A stretch of DNA of 64,000 nt from Todiramphus chloris collaris (Eukaryota > Chordata > Aves > Coraciiformes > Alcedinidae). Location: the NCBI GenBank assembly GCA_025345505.1, contig JANVCC010000259.1, positions 717,218-781,217 of the forward strand, written 5' to 3'. Below the pieces are notes generated by a model. That model had not been told where the DNA came from. It saw only the letters and a program-made list of their open reading frames with translations, and searched no databases. How positions within the stretch are numbered: position 1 is the stretch's first letter; each line of letters begins with the position of its first letter. The position numbers and the translations under genes were made by a program. Below are positions 52,502-63,814 of this stretch, piece by piece.

Positions 52502-55066
52502 ATGGCGCCCCGGCGGCCGGCCGAACTGTACCGGGCGCCGTTCCCGCTCTACACCGTCCGCCTCCACCCGCAGCGGCCGCTCGCCATCACCGCCGGCGGC
52601 GGCGGTGCCGCCAAGACCGGCATTCGCAATGGCGTGGTGCGGCTCCGCCGGGGCGCGGCGAGCCCGGGGGTCCGGCGGGCGGATGGGCGGGCGTCGGGAT
52701 GAGGGGGGATGATGAGGCCCAGAGGGTCCGGGGTCTGCGGGCCGGGACACTAGGGGGCTGAGGGCGGGCAGCTGGGGATCCGGGGCCGTCTGATGGGAAG
52801 AAGTGCCCAGGCCGCGAGCGAGGGGTGGAGGCAGGCCCAGTGTCAAGGTGGCAGCACCAGTCGGGTGCTGTGGGGGGGTGCGGTGATGGGAGGAACTCGT
52901 GGGGTGGTGACCGGAGCGGGGTGGCCCCAGGGCAGGTCCCTGCTGCGTAGCCAGATGGGTGCCAGGTTCCAGAGGCTGCCTTCCAGTGTTGGCTGAGGCC
53001 AAGCCCCATCCTGCAGCACTTTCTGCAGTTGGAGCAGATCGGGGGGCAGCTCAGTGCCTCCCTGCTCCACTCCCACGACACTGAGACACGCGCCACCATG
53101 ACCATGGCACTGGCCAACGATGACATCATTGCTGCGGGGCAGGACGCCAGCTGCCACATCCTTCGCTTCAGCCTGCAGGCACCCGAAGCCAAGAGTGGCT
53201 CAGCTGGCCGCAAAGGTGAGCTCCTCCTCTCCCCGGGGTCTGACGGCACCTGCCCTGGGTGCTCTGGGGCAGGGTTTGAGGAGGTGGGTAGTTTGTGGGG
53301 TACTTCAGAGATGGGACAGCGCCCTGGACCCCTCCCTGAGCTCAGCCTGCCTGGCAGCAGGGAGCTGTGTCCAGGCTCCTACATCTTATGTGCCTCACCA
53401 CAGGAAGTGGGGAGAAAGGTCCGCGGAAGCGGAAGGGCCCCAGCCCAGCAGAGCAAGATGACACGCAGAGCCAGACGAGCGAGGTGACGGTGGAGAGCCT
53501 GCACAGCGTCCGCACAGATTTCAGCCCCGACGCCCTGCAGAAGGCTGTCCGCTTCAATGCTGATTGCTCACTGCTCGTCACTGGTGGTGCTGATGGCTTC
53601 ATCCGCCTCTGGGAGGTAAGCATGTGGGGAGCTGAAGCTGGGCATCACCATAGCGGGGACAGCATACATCTGGTGGGAAAGGTGAGGCTTAAGTGGTGCC
53701 AGACTGGCAGCACCTGCAGTTGTGTAACACTGTTTTCTTGACACGTTCCCCGAGCGGCCCTGGAGTTGCCAGGGAGCCCTGTTCCACAGGGCATAGCTTG
53801 AACACTGGCTCTCCACTTGCAGTTCCCCAGCATGAAGAAGACACTGGAGTTCAAAGCCCATGATGGGGAGGTAGAAGACATCGCACTGGGCCCTGACAAC
53901 AAGGTGAGCATTGGGTGGCTCCCTGGTCTCGTGTGGAGAGTTGTCCTTGGACGCCTGTGCTCTCTGTGTGCAGGTGGTTACAGCAGGACGGGACTTCCAG
54001 TGCTGCGTGTGGCAGCAGGACCAGCTGGTGATGGGGCTGCACTGGAATGAGAACCTGCCTGGCATCCCTGACAAGGCTTATCGCTACCAGGCCTGCCGGT
54101 GAGAGTGGGGGCTGGGAACAGACCCTCCCACAGATGCTGCCTGGACTTCTCCCAGTCTCCTGGGCTGTGCAAAAAAGTGGTTCTGCTGTCTGCTTTAGGA
54201 GGCTGGGGTCTGGGTCCCAATTTGGGCTTGGGAAAGGGCAGGCTGCTGACCGTAGGGACCGGATGCGCTCTGCTTTCTCCCGGGACAGGTTCGGGGCTGT
54301 GGAGGACAATGCTGGGGCTCTGCGACTTTACACGGTGCAGGTGCCCCACAAGCGGGAGCGACGCCCCCCGCCCTGCTACCTGACCAAGTGGGATGGGAAG
54401 AGTTTCCTGCCACTGCTGACCCGGCCTTGTGGCAGCGAAGTCATCTCCTGCCTCTCCATCAGGTACCCCAGGGCCAGGTGTGTACGGGGCAGGGGGCCAT
54501 GCCAACCCCCACTCACTGTCCTCCCCTCTGCAGTGACTCGGGCACCTTCCTGGGGCTGGGCACGGTGACGGGCTCTGTTGCCATCCATGTCGCCTTCTCG
54601 CTGCAGGTGACCTGTGGGGCAGCTGGGGTGGGCAGAGAGGGGCACAGGGGCAGTCCCAGTGCCCCCCCCTCCCTAGCTCCAGGCTACTTCAGGCCACCCC
54701 TGGTTTTGCCCCACAGAGGCTGTACTACGTGAAAGAGGCACACGGCATCGTGGTGACAGATGTGGCCTTCATCCCTGAGAGCCGCGGTGGCCGGGAGTTG
54801 CTGGCAGGGAATGAGGCCGCCCTGCTCAGCGTGGCCGTTGACAGCCGCTGCAAACTCCACCTGCTCCCCAGCCGACGTAGGTGCCGGGGGGCTGCCCTGG
54901 GTGCCCACTGCCTCTGCCTGTTGGGGGCACAGGGACTGCAGCACCTGTCCTCACCGTTCTTTTCTCTGCAGGCTCCCTCCCCATCTGGCTGCTGCTGCTG
55001 CTCTGTGCTGGGCTCATTGTGGCTACCATTCTTCTGCTACAGCTTGCCTTCCCAGGGTTCCTGTAG
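52502..55066 (+). CDS. PREB: PREB (mammalian SEC12), 417 aa
   Basis: ER-membrane WD-repeat guanine-nucleotide exchange factor for SAR1 that starts COPII budding; also described as prolactin regulatory element binding. Nine exons: 52502-52636, 53017-53215, 53404-53615, 53823-53903, 53974-54098, 54289-54462, 54534-54606, 54717-54876 and 54972-55066. They join in phase to 1254 nt, the same length as human (417 aa). Motifs include [25 protein letters not shown] (the K+-binding loop region of Sec12), [58 protein letters not shown] and [16 protein letters not shown]. The C-terminal anchor is [20 protein letters not shown]. The start has a good CATGGCG context after CpG-rich sequence. Confidence 0.96.
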
Positions 55067-55299
55067 GCCCCCAGCGCCAGGACGGAACTCCTCAGGCTGG
55101 CCAGTCTCTGCCGTGCTTCATCCCACCCCAAGCAGACTGTGAAGTAGACAATGGACTAGCTCCAACCCTGCCATCCCCGCTGGTGCTCGGGGAACAGATG
55201 AGGGGCCCCAGCCTGGCAGGACTGTGCTGGCTGTGGTGCAGTGCAGTGTGGCATGGGGCTGGCCTTGGAAAGGAGGGGTCCTGCCAGCCCTCTGCTGCC

Positions 55300-55305
55300 A
55301 TTAAA
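55300..55305 (+). terminator. PREB: Poly(A) signal ATTAAA of PREB
   Basis: GCCATTAAAACTGG, 234 bases after the PREB stop. It is the only common signal variant before the ABHD1 remnant. Confidence 0.65.
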
Positions 55306-55501
55306 ACTGGAAAGTGAAGGCAGCGCTGACCCATGTATGCTGGGGTGGGACCGCTGTCTCCAGCACAGGTCCCAGGTGTGCGGGACTGCTCTGGGCCCTG
55401 CTGTGCCCTTCCTGCCCAGCTCACAGACACACAGCTGCAGCTGTGTGGGTTTACTGGGGGTGTAAGGCAGAACCCTGCCCTGCAGCCCCCTCCCGTTCCC
55501 C

Positions 55502-57206
55502 CTCCCTGCTGCAGCTCGTCCTCAAGCTCAAAGACAGCGATGATAAACTGGGTTAGGAGTCGCTCCATGTAGCTGCCAAGGTGGGGGCGGAGCCCCGCCA
55601 GGAAGCCAATGTGTCCCCTGTGGGCCAACACCAGCAGCACCACCTGAGGTAGGTACTACGTGGCCTCCACAGGGATGGATGGGCCACCATGGCAGGAGGG
55701 GGTTAGCCACTGGCACCCCTGCCATAGGGCTGCCCGCCGCACCCCTGATGGCTCACTGTGCAAGGAGGAGAAGGGGTCATCAGAGGCACTGAAGCAGAGG
55801 ATGGGCACATGGACACTGCAGCCAGCACATGGGGCTGGCCACCTTTTAATACTCATGGCAGGAGCAGTAGCCAAAGGCTTGGGCTGTGTAGCACTCATCA
55901 AACTCCCAGATGGTGCATGCCTGCAGGACTGGGGGTCAGGAGTGTCTTGTCCCCCAGGGCCAGGGTGGAGGCTAGGTCCTACTTGCAGCATGTGCTCCAC
56001 ATCCACCTGCTTCCTAATCACTGCCCTGTGCCTGCACCGCGACCAGGGTTGGTGCCAGGTCATGCTTCTGGCCCCAAGATGGGTGTGCGGTTCCCAGTGC
56101 TCCACTGTGACCCCCCGCTCACCTGACGATAAGACTGCGCAGGCTGGCAGTGAGGTGCTGGTTGAAGAGCAGGGCATTGAGGGATGCTTCAGTGACGTGG
56201 CCAAGGCAGTGGGGTCCCAGCTGGGAGAAAAGGGTCATGGCTGCTGCCAGCCCAGCTGCCTGGCCCTGCCACATGAGTTAGTTCAGCACCTGCAGCCTGC
56301 AGTGCAGATGGTCAGTAGCAGCCATGCGACCATCGCTTGTGTAGGTGCTGCCCATACCTGCCCAAGAGAGATGCCCAAAGCTAGCACCGGGGCCCATGGA
56401 TATTGGTGCTGGATGTGGGCAATGGCTGTCTGCAGGTCCTCGCTGTCGCTGGCAGAGAAGGTCCAGGGAGTCTGAGGAGGGAGCAGAGCAGGGGGCAGGT
56501 GGTGGCCCTGCCATGCTGGGCTGGCCTGGCTGTACCTGGGGCCAGGGGTAGTTTGGGGAGCTCTCACCCACCAGTAGCTTCTCTGTCAGCTCTGGTGGTT
56601 GAGCACAATTGACCTGGGGGAGAAGAGATGTGTGAGGGGCTGTCAGGGCCACGGCCACCCATCCCCAGGATTCACCTGTAGCCAGTGCAACTAGCCGGTG
56701 CACCAGGCAGAGCAGGTAACCAGCCTGGCTGCTGTGGTGAGGGCTAGGAGCAGCAGGACAGTGGGGCAGTGACTGTTAGTATCCTCAGCCCTGTCGAGGA
56801 TAAGCTGTTTGCCATCGAGGGTGCAGATAGCCTCGGTGGGGACAGAGCAGCGGGTCGGTGGGAGCGTGGAGGAACCGAGCCAGGGCCAGTGCCGCGGGCT
56901 CACTGCGGTAGGGTACGGGAGGGCAGACCTGGAACAGACGCCACAGCACAGTCTGAAGGCGGCTCTGGAAGCATCAGGGCGTGGGGCAGAAGGCCTCGGC
57001 CACGGCGGGACAGTGTCTCTCAGGAAGGCGCGGAGCCGTGGGCCGGCGGCGAGCAGCGGCCGCTGGGCGAGGACGGGCCTCTCCTGCCCGGTCGGCGCTC
57101 CCCTGCGGCACCGCGCCCAGCAGTAGCTGAGGAGGGCGGCGGCGACGGCCGGCAGCGGCAGCGGGAGTAGCGCCGAGTCCGGCACCAGCGGCAGCTCCGC
57201 TCCCAT
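55502..57206 (-). pseudogene. ABHD1: ABHD1 pseudogene (alpha/beta-hydrolase)
   Basis: Exon-sized blocks on the minus strand match ABHD1 in order: AAGPRLRAFL and CFQSRLQTVLWRLFQ (about 56920-57200), LDGKQLILD (about 56800), SQAGYLLCLVHRLV (about 56700), SEDLQTAIAHIQHQYPWAP then VLALGISLG (about 56370-56470), QAAGLAAAMTL (about 56230), EFDECYTAQAFGY (about 55880), VPILCFSASDDPFS (about 55775) and RGHIGFLAGLRP (about 55600). The family reading frame is broken by TGA at 56974-56976, TGA at 56586-56588, TAA at 56278-56280 and TAA at 55846-55848, plus frameshifts near 57000, 56730 and 55810. The CpG island and ATG at 57206 remain. Identity rests on position between PREB and CGREF1 as well as motifs; ABHD3 is the alternative paralogue. 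Confidence 0.85.
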
Positions 57207-58128
57207 CGTTCGCCGCTTAGGGCAGCCCCGCCCGCGCTGGGCGTCCATGCCCGACATCGGCCTCGCCCCGCATGGCTCCGCCTGCTGCGGCCCCGCCCGG
57301 CCCTGGTCCCTCTTCGGAGTGGGCACGTATGGCGCCGGTAGCCATCTTTGAGGTGGGCGGGAGGTGTCGGTTAACACCTACGCTGCCAGCGGGACGCGGC
57401 CGGTGCCGGACCCGGGCCTTTCCGGGCTGTGGGGATCCGGCAGGAAGGGCGGGACAGGGTGAGGCCAGGCCGGTGCTGGCAGCGGTATCGTCAAGCGGCA
57501 CCGGTGCCGGGGAATGTGTCGGCTACGTGGCCCAGGGAGGGGCGGGCGGTCACCGGGCGATGCAGTAGACGGGAGAGCGAGACCGGGTGAGTGGACAGCG
57601 GGGGCACCAGCGGCGGGGATGGATTTTCGGGCTGTAGTGCCTGTAGTGCACACGCGTGTAGTGCGGCCGTGCCGGCGGTGCCAGCGTGTCCTCACCGCGT
57701 CCCCACCGCCGGACGCTCCCGAAGCGCCCCGGCCCCCTCGCGGCTACTGCTCCCACCATGGCCTGGGGGAGCCCAGGGAGCTGCTGAAGGTGCGAAGGTG
57801 GGTGGCGGGAGCTGCGGGCAGGGGTTTGGGGGTGGGGGTCTGCGGGCAAGGGTGCAGGCAGAGCTGGCCGGGGAGCAGAGTCCGGACGGGATGGGAGGGC
57901 TCCCAGATAGGGTGACAGTGCCGTGACCGTCGCTGTGTGGAAGTTTCTCGTGCTGAGCTCCCGTATCTGCATCCACCCTATACCCCTCTCCAAATGCCGA
58001 GTTTCCAGAGCCTCCCCCGGGCCCCTCACACCCTTCCCGTGATGGGCACAGCACCTCCTCACCCTACCCTCTGCCCAGACAGAGGTGCCCACCCTGCTGC
58101 TCTCGTCCGGCCGTGCCCCGCGTTGCAG
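57207..58128. promoter_or_regulatory. CpG island between ABHD1 remnant and CGREF1
   Basis: Shared GC-rich promoter region. On the plus strand 57591-57789 is an open stretch (MDFRAVVPVVHTRVVRPC onwards) closed by a possible donor CTGAAG|GTGCGA; it may be a CGREF1 5' exon or just GC-rich noise. A pyrimidine tract and TTGCAG acceptor just before 58129 show that CGREF1 has an upstream untranslated exon. Confidence 0.45.
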
Positions 58129-58129
58129 G

Positions 58130-59634
58130 ATGAGGAACCCGCTGGTGGCTCTGCTGCTGCTGCTGGTCCCGGTGGCATGGGCTGCCCCCAAGGCTGAGCA
58201 AAGGTATGGCGGGGTGGGGGGGCATAGGTACAGGGGAATGTGCAGGTGCAAGTGGGGTATATGGGTATGGGAGGGACGCGGGTGTGGTTTGGGAGCACAG
58301 GTGTAGATGGGTGCCCAGGCATGGGGAGGGAGTCCACAGGTATGGATCAGGTGCATGGGTGCAGGTGGGGTGTGTGGGTGTGGCTGAGGCACGTAGCTGC
58401 GGGTGGGTGCAGGGGTCCATGGTCAAGGACAGGGCTCACGGGTTCAGACAGGACATAGTGGTGCATAGAGGGCCAGGGGGTGGGTCTACAGGTGGAGAGA
58501 CACTGTGTGGCAAACCGTGGGGATGTCAGGCTAGGCTGGAGCAGGCAGCCCCCCACCCAGGGGCGCACATAACCACCCACTTTCCTGGCCAGACCTCAGG
58601 TCGCCATGGCTATGAAACTGGATCCTGATCCCGACCTACTGAGCCTGGAGCTACCCACACTGCCGTGAGTCCCTGCCCCTTGGGGAGCCCTGTGTCACGG
58701 GGCTTTGCACTCCAGTCCAGGGGACTGCACATCGTGGGGGACCAATGGGTGGGTGGGGGGCACAGGCAGTGCCCAACTGGCCATGAGGCAGGGTGGTCCT
58801 TGGGGTAGCTCTAGGGCAGAGCAGCCCTGGGACAGGGCAGTGCATGCCCACCACCAGCCCCGCTGTCCCCAGGCTGCTGCAGAGCGTGGTGAGGAACCTG
58901 GGGCCGTCAAAGCAGGATGTGGAGGCCATGACACAGGAGCAGGGTAAGGTGATGAGGGTCTCGGAGGGGGGGGGTTCCCATGGGGGCAGGAAAATGGCCC
59001 CAGCTGCGCAACTCCCTGTGTCCCATAGCCCTGCTCTATCTCTTTGTGTTTCATGACTATGACCGGAGTGGGTGCCTGGATGGGCTGGAGCTGCTGCAGC
59101 TGCTGGGCACAGTGCTGGCACAGCAGGATGGGGGGCAGCCGGACACCGACATGGTAGGCCTCCTGGGGACAGCCTCTCATACTCCACAGAGCCCCTGGGC
59201 CAGGTCCTTACCCTGTCCCTACCCTGTCCCTGCAGGTGGCCATGCTGGTGGATCGAACCTTGGAGAAGCAGGACCTGAGCAGGGATGGGCTACTTGACCC
59301 CCCCGAGCTGCTGGTCTTCTCACTGCACTCAAACCAGGGACCCCCAGGGCAGCCCCTCCTGCAGCACCCCAGGGAGCCACTGGCTGGGGTTTTACCTGGG
59401 GGGAACGAGGGGCTGCCTGAGGGGAACACGGGAGTGAAGGGCCTAGGGCATGACCCTGCAGAGGGGCAGGCAGTCCCCCAGGCTAAAGTCCCTGATGCAG
59501 AAGGCGAGGAGGTGGAGGAAGTCCTTGAGGTTGAAGGCCCTGATACTAAAGCCATGAAGCCAGAGGAAACCCCTGAGGCTGGAGTCCCCAAGGGGAAGGC
59601 AGCCCCTGTTGGGGGGGATGCTGGGGAGGAGTAG
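58130..59634 (+). CDS. CGREF1: CGREF1, secreted EF-hand protein, 246 aa
   Basis: Cell growth regulator with EF-hand domains, a secreted calcium-binding protein (family knowledge). Five exons: 58130-58203, 58593-58664, 58873-58943, 59029-59153 and 59236-59634, in phase to 741 nt. A signal peptide (LVALLLLLVPVAWAAPK) is followed by paired EF-hands: ALLYLFVFHDYDRSGCLDGL (first loop DYDRSGCLDGLE) and VDRTLEKQDLSRDGLLDPPEL (second loop). The last exon adds a long acidic glycine/proline/glutamate tail (GEEVEEVLEVEG, EETPEAGVPKG), shorter than the repetitive mammalian tail. There is no clear AATAAA before the convergent KHK 3' end; AAATACA near 59835 is a weak candidate. Confidence 0.9.
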
Positions 59635-59967
59635 GTGGTGGGGGGCTGTGGGCAGGGTTGTGCCAGCCCCACAGTAGCTGTGGTGTGCAGTGCCTCCGCT
59701 GCTGTCTGCCCCACTTGGAGCACATGGTAGTGTGTGTGGGGGGGTGTCCCTGCACTCTGCTGTCCTGCAGCAGGGCTGGGTACGACGGTGGACCCAGGAT
59801 TGTGTGGTCACCCATGTAACACAGTGGGATGGAGAAATACAGGTGCTGCTGCCAGCACTCACCTGGGTTGTGGTCAGTGCAGCCCCGTGGTCAGTGCAAC
59901 CCCTGGCTGAGGCAGGTGGCCAGGCATGGCTGAGGGGCACAGGAGGCAGCGGTGGGGCAGTGTGGGC

Positions 59968-59973
59968 TTTATT
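59968..59973 (-). terminator. KHK: Poly(A) signal AATAAA of KHK
   Basis: TTTATT on the plus strand, 85 bases beyond the KHK stop codon. KHK and CGREF1 are convergent, with about 330 bases between this signal and the CGREF1 stop. Confidence 0.75.
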
Positions 59974-60057
59974 GGCAGCAGGGTGGGGGGTGCTGGGTGC
60001 ACTGGTGGTGTGGTGTGTCCTGGGGATGGAGGAGTCTCCTGGCATGGGGTGCCCAAC

Positions 60058-62579
60058 TCAGACGATGCCATTGAAGCCCTGGATCCCACATTTCCTGCCT
60101 GCGATCTGGCAGCCAAAGGTGAGAGCATCCTGCAGGCTCTTCCCTGGGGAGCAGACACCTTGTCAGCTCCATGAGGCCATGCTGGGCCATGCCATGCCAA
60201 GCTATGCCATGGCCATGCTGTGCCTGTGCCCACCTGCTGAGAGCGCAAAGATGACAGAAGCATTGAAGGTGTCCCCAGCCCCCAGTGTGTCCACAAGGGT
60301 CTCTGGGGGGAAAGCGTCCGAGTGTACCAGCTCCCCGTTGGGACCCATGGCATCGGCCCCCTTCTCGGCCCAGGCACAGATAAGTGTGGCCCTGGGTGGG
60401 GGTTGAGGGGTGGGTGTGGTGCATGGCCATGCCCACTCCACCCTGTACCCCTCCTACACCCCATCCTACCCTGGCTGCACGTGGCCGCGCAGCCCTTGTA
60501 GCGCTTCGGGGGCTGACTGGTACCCAAAGTGCTGGGCCAGGTCCTTGCTGATGAACACCTATGGGAGAGAGGCTGGGATGGGGGAAGTGATGCCCCCCAA
60601 CACCTTCAAAGCATCCACTGCTATGCCCCGACAGGCCCCTCAGCCTGCCTGTGCTCCCCCACCCCAGCTACTCTCTGTGGACCCCAAATACCACACCCCC
60701 CCCAATACCCCAACTGAGCCCCCAAGCTCCCCCCACCTGTACACCCCCATCCCAAGCTTCCGCATCCCTGCATTCCCCCGAGGCCCAGGTGCCGCAATCG
60801 CTCCGTATCTGAACCCACAGGTCCCGCCCCTCCTGCCTCTCAACGGCCCGGATGCCGATCCCACCCATGGCCGGTAGCACCTCCGCCCCCGCGGAGCCCC
60901 GGCCCCGCACCACTTCGCCCAGGCCCATCAGCGGCAGCAGCTCCTCCCGCGGCTTCTCCACCTCCACCGAGGTGCGGACCCGCTCCGCCGCCGGCCGCGT
61001 CCGGTTGTGCTGTTCCACCCGCCGCATCATCGCCGCCTGCTCCGCTGCGTTCCGTGCCTGCAGGAGCACCGCCTGGCACTGGCACCGGCTGCTCCCGGGG
61101 GTCACCCCCCACCCCAGGGTCATGCTCCTGGCCCCAGGCTCACCTCCCAGTGGATCCACTTGTACTGGGAGAGATCGACCCGCTCGAAGTCACGGGCCGT
61201 CACATCGGGCAGGTTCCTGTGGGGTGGGGGTCAGGTGGGATGGGGGGACTCCTTACGCCCTGGCACCCAGCCAGGGGCAAAGGGCAGTGCTGGGGGCTGC
61301 TGAGGGCTTGATGCCACCCAGGGCAGAGGTCTCCACGGGGTGGCACTGTCCGGGTGAATCATTAATAATGGTGTGGCTGGACCTTGAGATTGACTCAAAG
61401 GGTGGCATGGCAGAGGCGAGGCTGGGGCTGGGAGGATTGGAGATGTCTGACAACCCCTTCCGCCATCAACCTGCATGAGCTGGCACTGGCACAGCCAAGG
61501 GAGTGCTGTCCCGGGCACTGGGCTGGTTCTCTGTCCAGTGTGGGGTGCAGGGATGCTGCCACCAATCACAGCTGCAGCACGAGGGTTGGCTGGGGGCTGT
61601 GGGGTTGATTAGCAGTGATTGTGTGTGCGGGATTATGGTGAATCACCCAATTTGGCATGCAGGACCCCTGGCAGGCAGCACTGGGCTGGCAACAGGGGCT
61701 GAGCACTGTGACATTCCCAGGGTGCAGGGTTGGCGCTGGGTGCCTGTGTTGACTGAGGTGAAATCAGGAAGGGGGCCACAGCCCTGAGTTGGCTTGGCCA
61801 AGCGTTGCCCACCGGGTGATTTGGTCTGGGGCTGGTGCCCTTACGTGTCATAGAGCACGATGGTCCGGGAGCCGCTGGTGGCACTGACGACGCAGCAGGC
61901 GCAGGGCACATCCCCACGGGGTTGCCAGGCCACGTGCGTCACATCTACACCCCGGCGCCGGAAATCCGCCAAAATGAAACTTGGGGGACAGAGAGCAGGG
62001 TGAGGGGCGCCACGCACCCGCCAGCGTGCAGGATGGTGCGGGTGCCCCGGCTGGCACTGGCAATGACGACGGAAGCAGGCAGGCAGCCGTTGGGCTGCAG
62101 CACCGCGTGGCACACGTCCACCCCGTAGCGCCGCAGGTCGTCCAGGACGAAGCTGCCGGCGGGAAAGATGCGGAGGGGCCGGCAGGAGCGTCAGGGTGGG
62201 GGCGGCCCCGGGTCCCCCACCGTCAGCCCGGGCTCCCCCGCCCTATCCCGAGCCCCACTTACTCGGCGGCGTGCCCGGGTGCCAGAGAGCCCATGAAGGC
62301 GCAGGGAGCTCCCAGCAGTGCCAGTACCGTGCAGGAGTTGGAGGCGTTCCCGCCCCGCTGCCACCGCTGCGACACGCACCTGCAGGGCGGAAGGCGGTAG
62401 GCGCTGGCCCGGCCCGGTCTCCGCGGCGGGCTCCCCGGAGGAGGCCGGTGCCGGCGGTACCTGCTGTCCGAGTCCTCGGCCGGGTAGGCCTCCACCACAC
62501 TGATGATGTCCAGACACACAAGCCCCACGCACAGGATCCGCTTCCCCGCCGTGGGGCTGCACTCGGGCTCCGCCGCCAT
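60058..62579 (-). CDS. KHK: KHK ketohexokinase (fructokinase), 307 aa per isoform
   Basis: PfkB-family kinase that phosphorylates fructose to fructose 1-phosphate in the cytosol. Exons: 62461-62579, 62263-62379, then 3A 62018-62152 or 3C 61845-61979, 61144-61216, 60911-61057, 60470-60558, 60234-60391 and 60058-60143. Either choice gives 924 nt in phase (human 298 aa). Motifs are [64 protein letters not shown], the PfkB catalytic signature [15 protein letters not shown] (Asp base) and [19 protein letters not shown] at the end. The N-terminus has a few extra residues ([14 protein letters not shown]). Confidence 0.96.
61845..61979 (-). other. KHK: KHK exon 3C (ketohexokinase-C type)
   Basis: 135 nt encoding [20 protein letters not shown] and ending [11 protein letters not shown]. 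This is the liver/kidney high-affinity isoform type in mammals ([18 protein letters not shown]). It uses an AAG acceptor (CCCCCAAG) and a GTAAGG donor. Confidence 0.92.
62018..62152 (-). other. KHK: KHK exon 3A (ketohexokinase-A type)
   Basis: 135 nt encoding [20 protein letters not shown] and [11 protein letters not shown]. It corresponds to the widely expressed low-affinity isoform of mammals ([13 protein letters not shown]). Same length and phase as 3C, so each can replace the other. The donor is GTGCGT. Confidence 0.92.
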
Positions 62580-62996
62580 GCTGGGTCAGCTCCACTCGGC
62601 ATCGGCACAGGCACCGGCTCCGCCGCCGCCGCTCCAGCGGGCCCCGCCCCCGAGCCGCGCCCCTCAGGGGTCTGCCAATCGGAGCGCGGTCTGGCGCCGC
62701 TCCCTCGGGGGGCGGGGCGAGAAAAGGGGGTGGCCACGCAGGACCCGCCCCCCCCCCCTCACTCGCCCTCTACGCTCCGCGCGCAGCCGCCGGGCGCCGG
62801 GCCGTGCGCAGAGCCCCGCAGCGTGCGTGGTGTCACGCGCTCCATGCGCCCCACAGACCCCGGTCCGCGCGCCAGTGGCGGGAAACGGGGCGCGCGCGCG
62901 TTGGGCTCACGGCCACCGTGAGTGTATGTGAGAGAGCGTGTGTGTGCGAGAGGGTGAGTGTGAGATTGCCAGTGTGCGAGAATGTGTGTGCACCAC
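62580..62996. promoter_or_regulatory. KHK: KHK CpG-island promoter
   Basis: GC-rich and TATA-less up to about 62900, with several GC boxes (CCCCGCCC, GGGGCGGGGC). It then passes into a GTGTGAGAG-rich purine/GT stretch before the LTR. Confidence 0.55.
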
Positions 62997-63814
62997 TGTT
63001 ATAAACGAGACCAAAATAGTCTTTAAATAAAGAAATAAAAATTTATTAGTGATGGGGAATGAGCAAGCAGCGCTGGGTGCGCGGGGAGGATGCACTCCAT
63101 CAACACGCACACCGAGATGTCAAGCAGGCAGGCATTTATCACACTAAATCATGAATATCCAACAGCGTTACTGCATATTCATTATGTGGGGTTGGATTAT
63201 TATAATCAGGTCCAGGGACTCATTATCATAGGTCTCCTCCCTTTGGCACTTGCGCACTGGTGTCTGGTGGTCGTGGGCCGGGGTCTTCCTCGCAGTGTAC
63301 TTTTCACCTTTTGTCTCAGAATGATGAGTCAGGAACCAGAGGGTTGGTGTGATCTGGCTTATCTGCAGAGAGGCTCTCCTATATTTCTTCCTGTCTGGGA
63401 GTAAGTTCCCTTATCTACAAAGACCAAAACTACACAAGACAGGCTACAGGATTTATGAGAACCTTGATAACTTTCAAGACTATATGAGACAAAACACAAC
63501 TCACAACTATGTAAGACAAGACACAGTTTACGGCTATGTAAAACAAGCTGCAATTACAAGGCTACTAAACTACAATTTATGATGACATTTACAACTCGGG
63601 CCTCAGCCAGGCCTGTATCCAGTGGGAGCAGGAATGATGTCCTGGAGGGCCAAGTCCCCAGCAGACCAAAATACATTTGGTACCTTTCTATACCTGATTT
63701 GGTGCTTTTATTAGAGCAAAACAGCTTAAGTGATTGGTTTACCTGTTCCCTTTTAACAGCAACCCCCTGTTGTCACATCTTATTGACACAAATCATCCAA
63801 TTTTCTCCATTACA
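62997..63814 (-). mobile_element. Solo LTR of an endogenous retrovirus (818 bp)
   Basis: AT-rich block with TG...CA ends (TGTTATAAAC at 62997, CCATTACA ending 63814), flanked by a perfect 4-base direct repeat CCAC (62993-62996 and 63815-63818). Read on the minus strand it begins TGTAATGG, and near its 3' end has an AATAAATTTTTATTTC poly(A) region then CTCGTTTATAACA, as in avian LTRs. No internal viral genes are present, so it is a recombination-derived solo LTR. Its sense strand is that of KHK, about 420 bases upstream of the KHK start codon. Confidence 0.82.

Noticed and set aside
55502..57206. ABHD1 as an intact gene
   Set aside because: Splicing around the individual stops would need introns with no usable GT/AG sites, and four separate family blocks carry stops.
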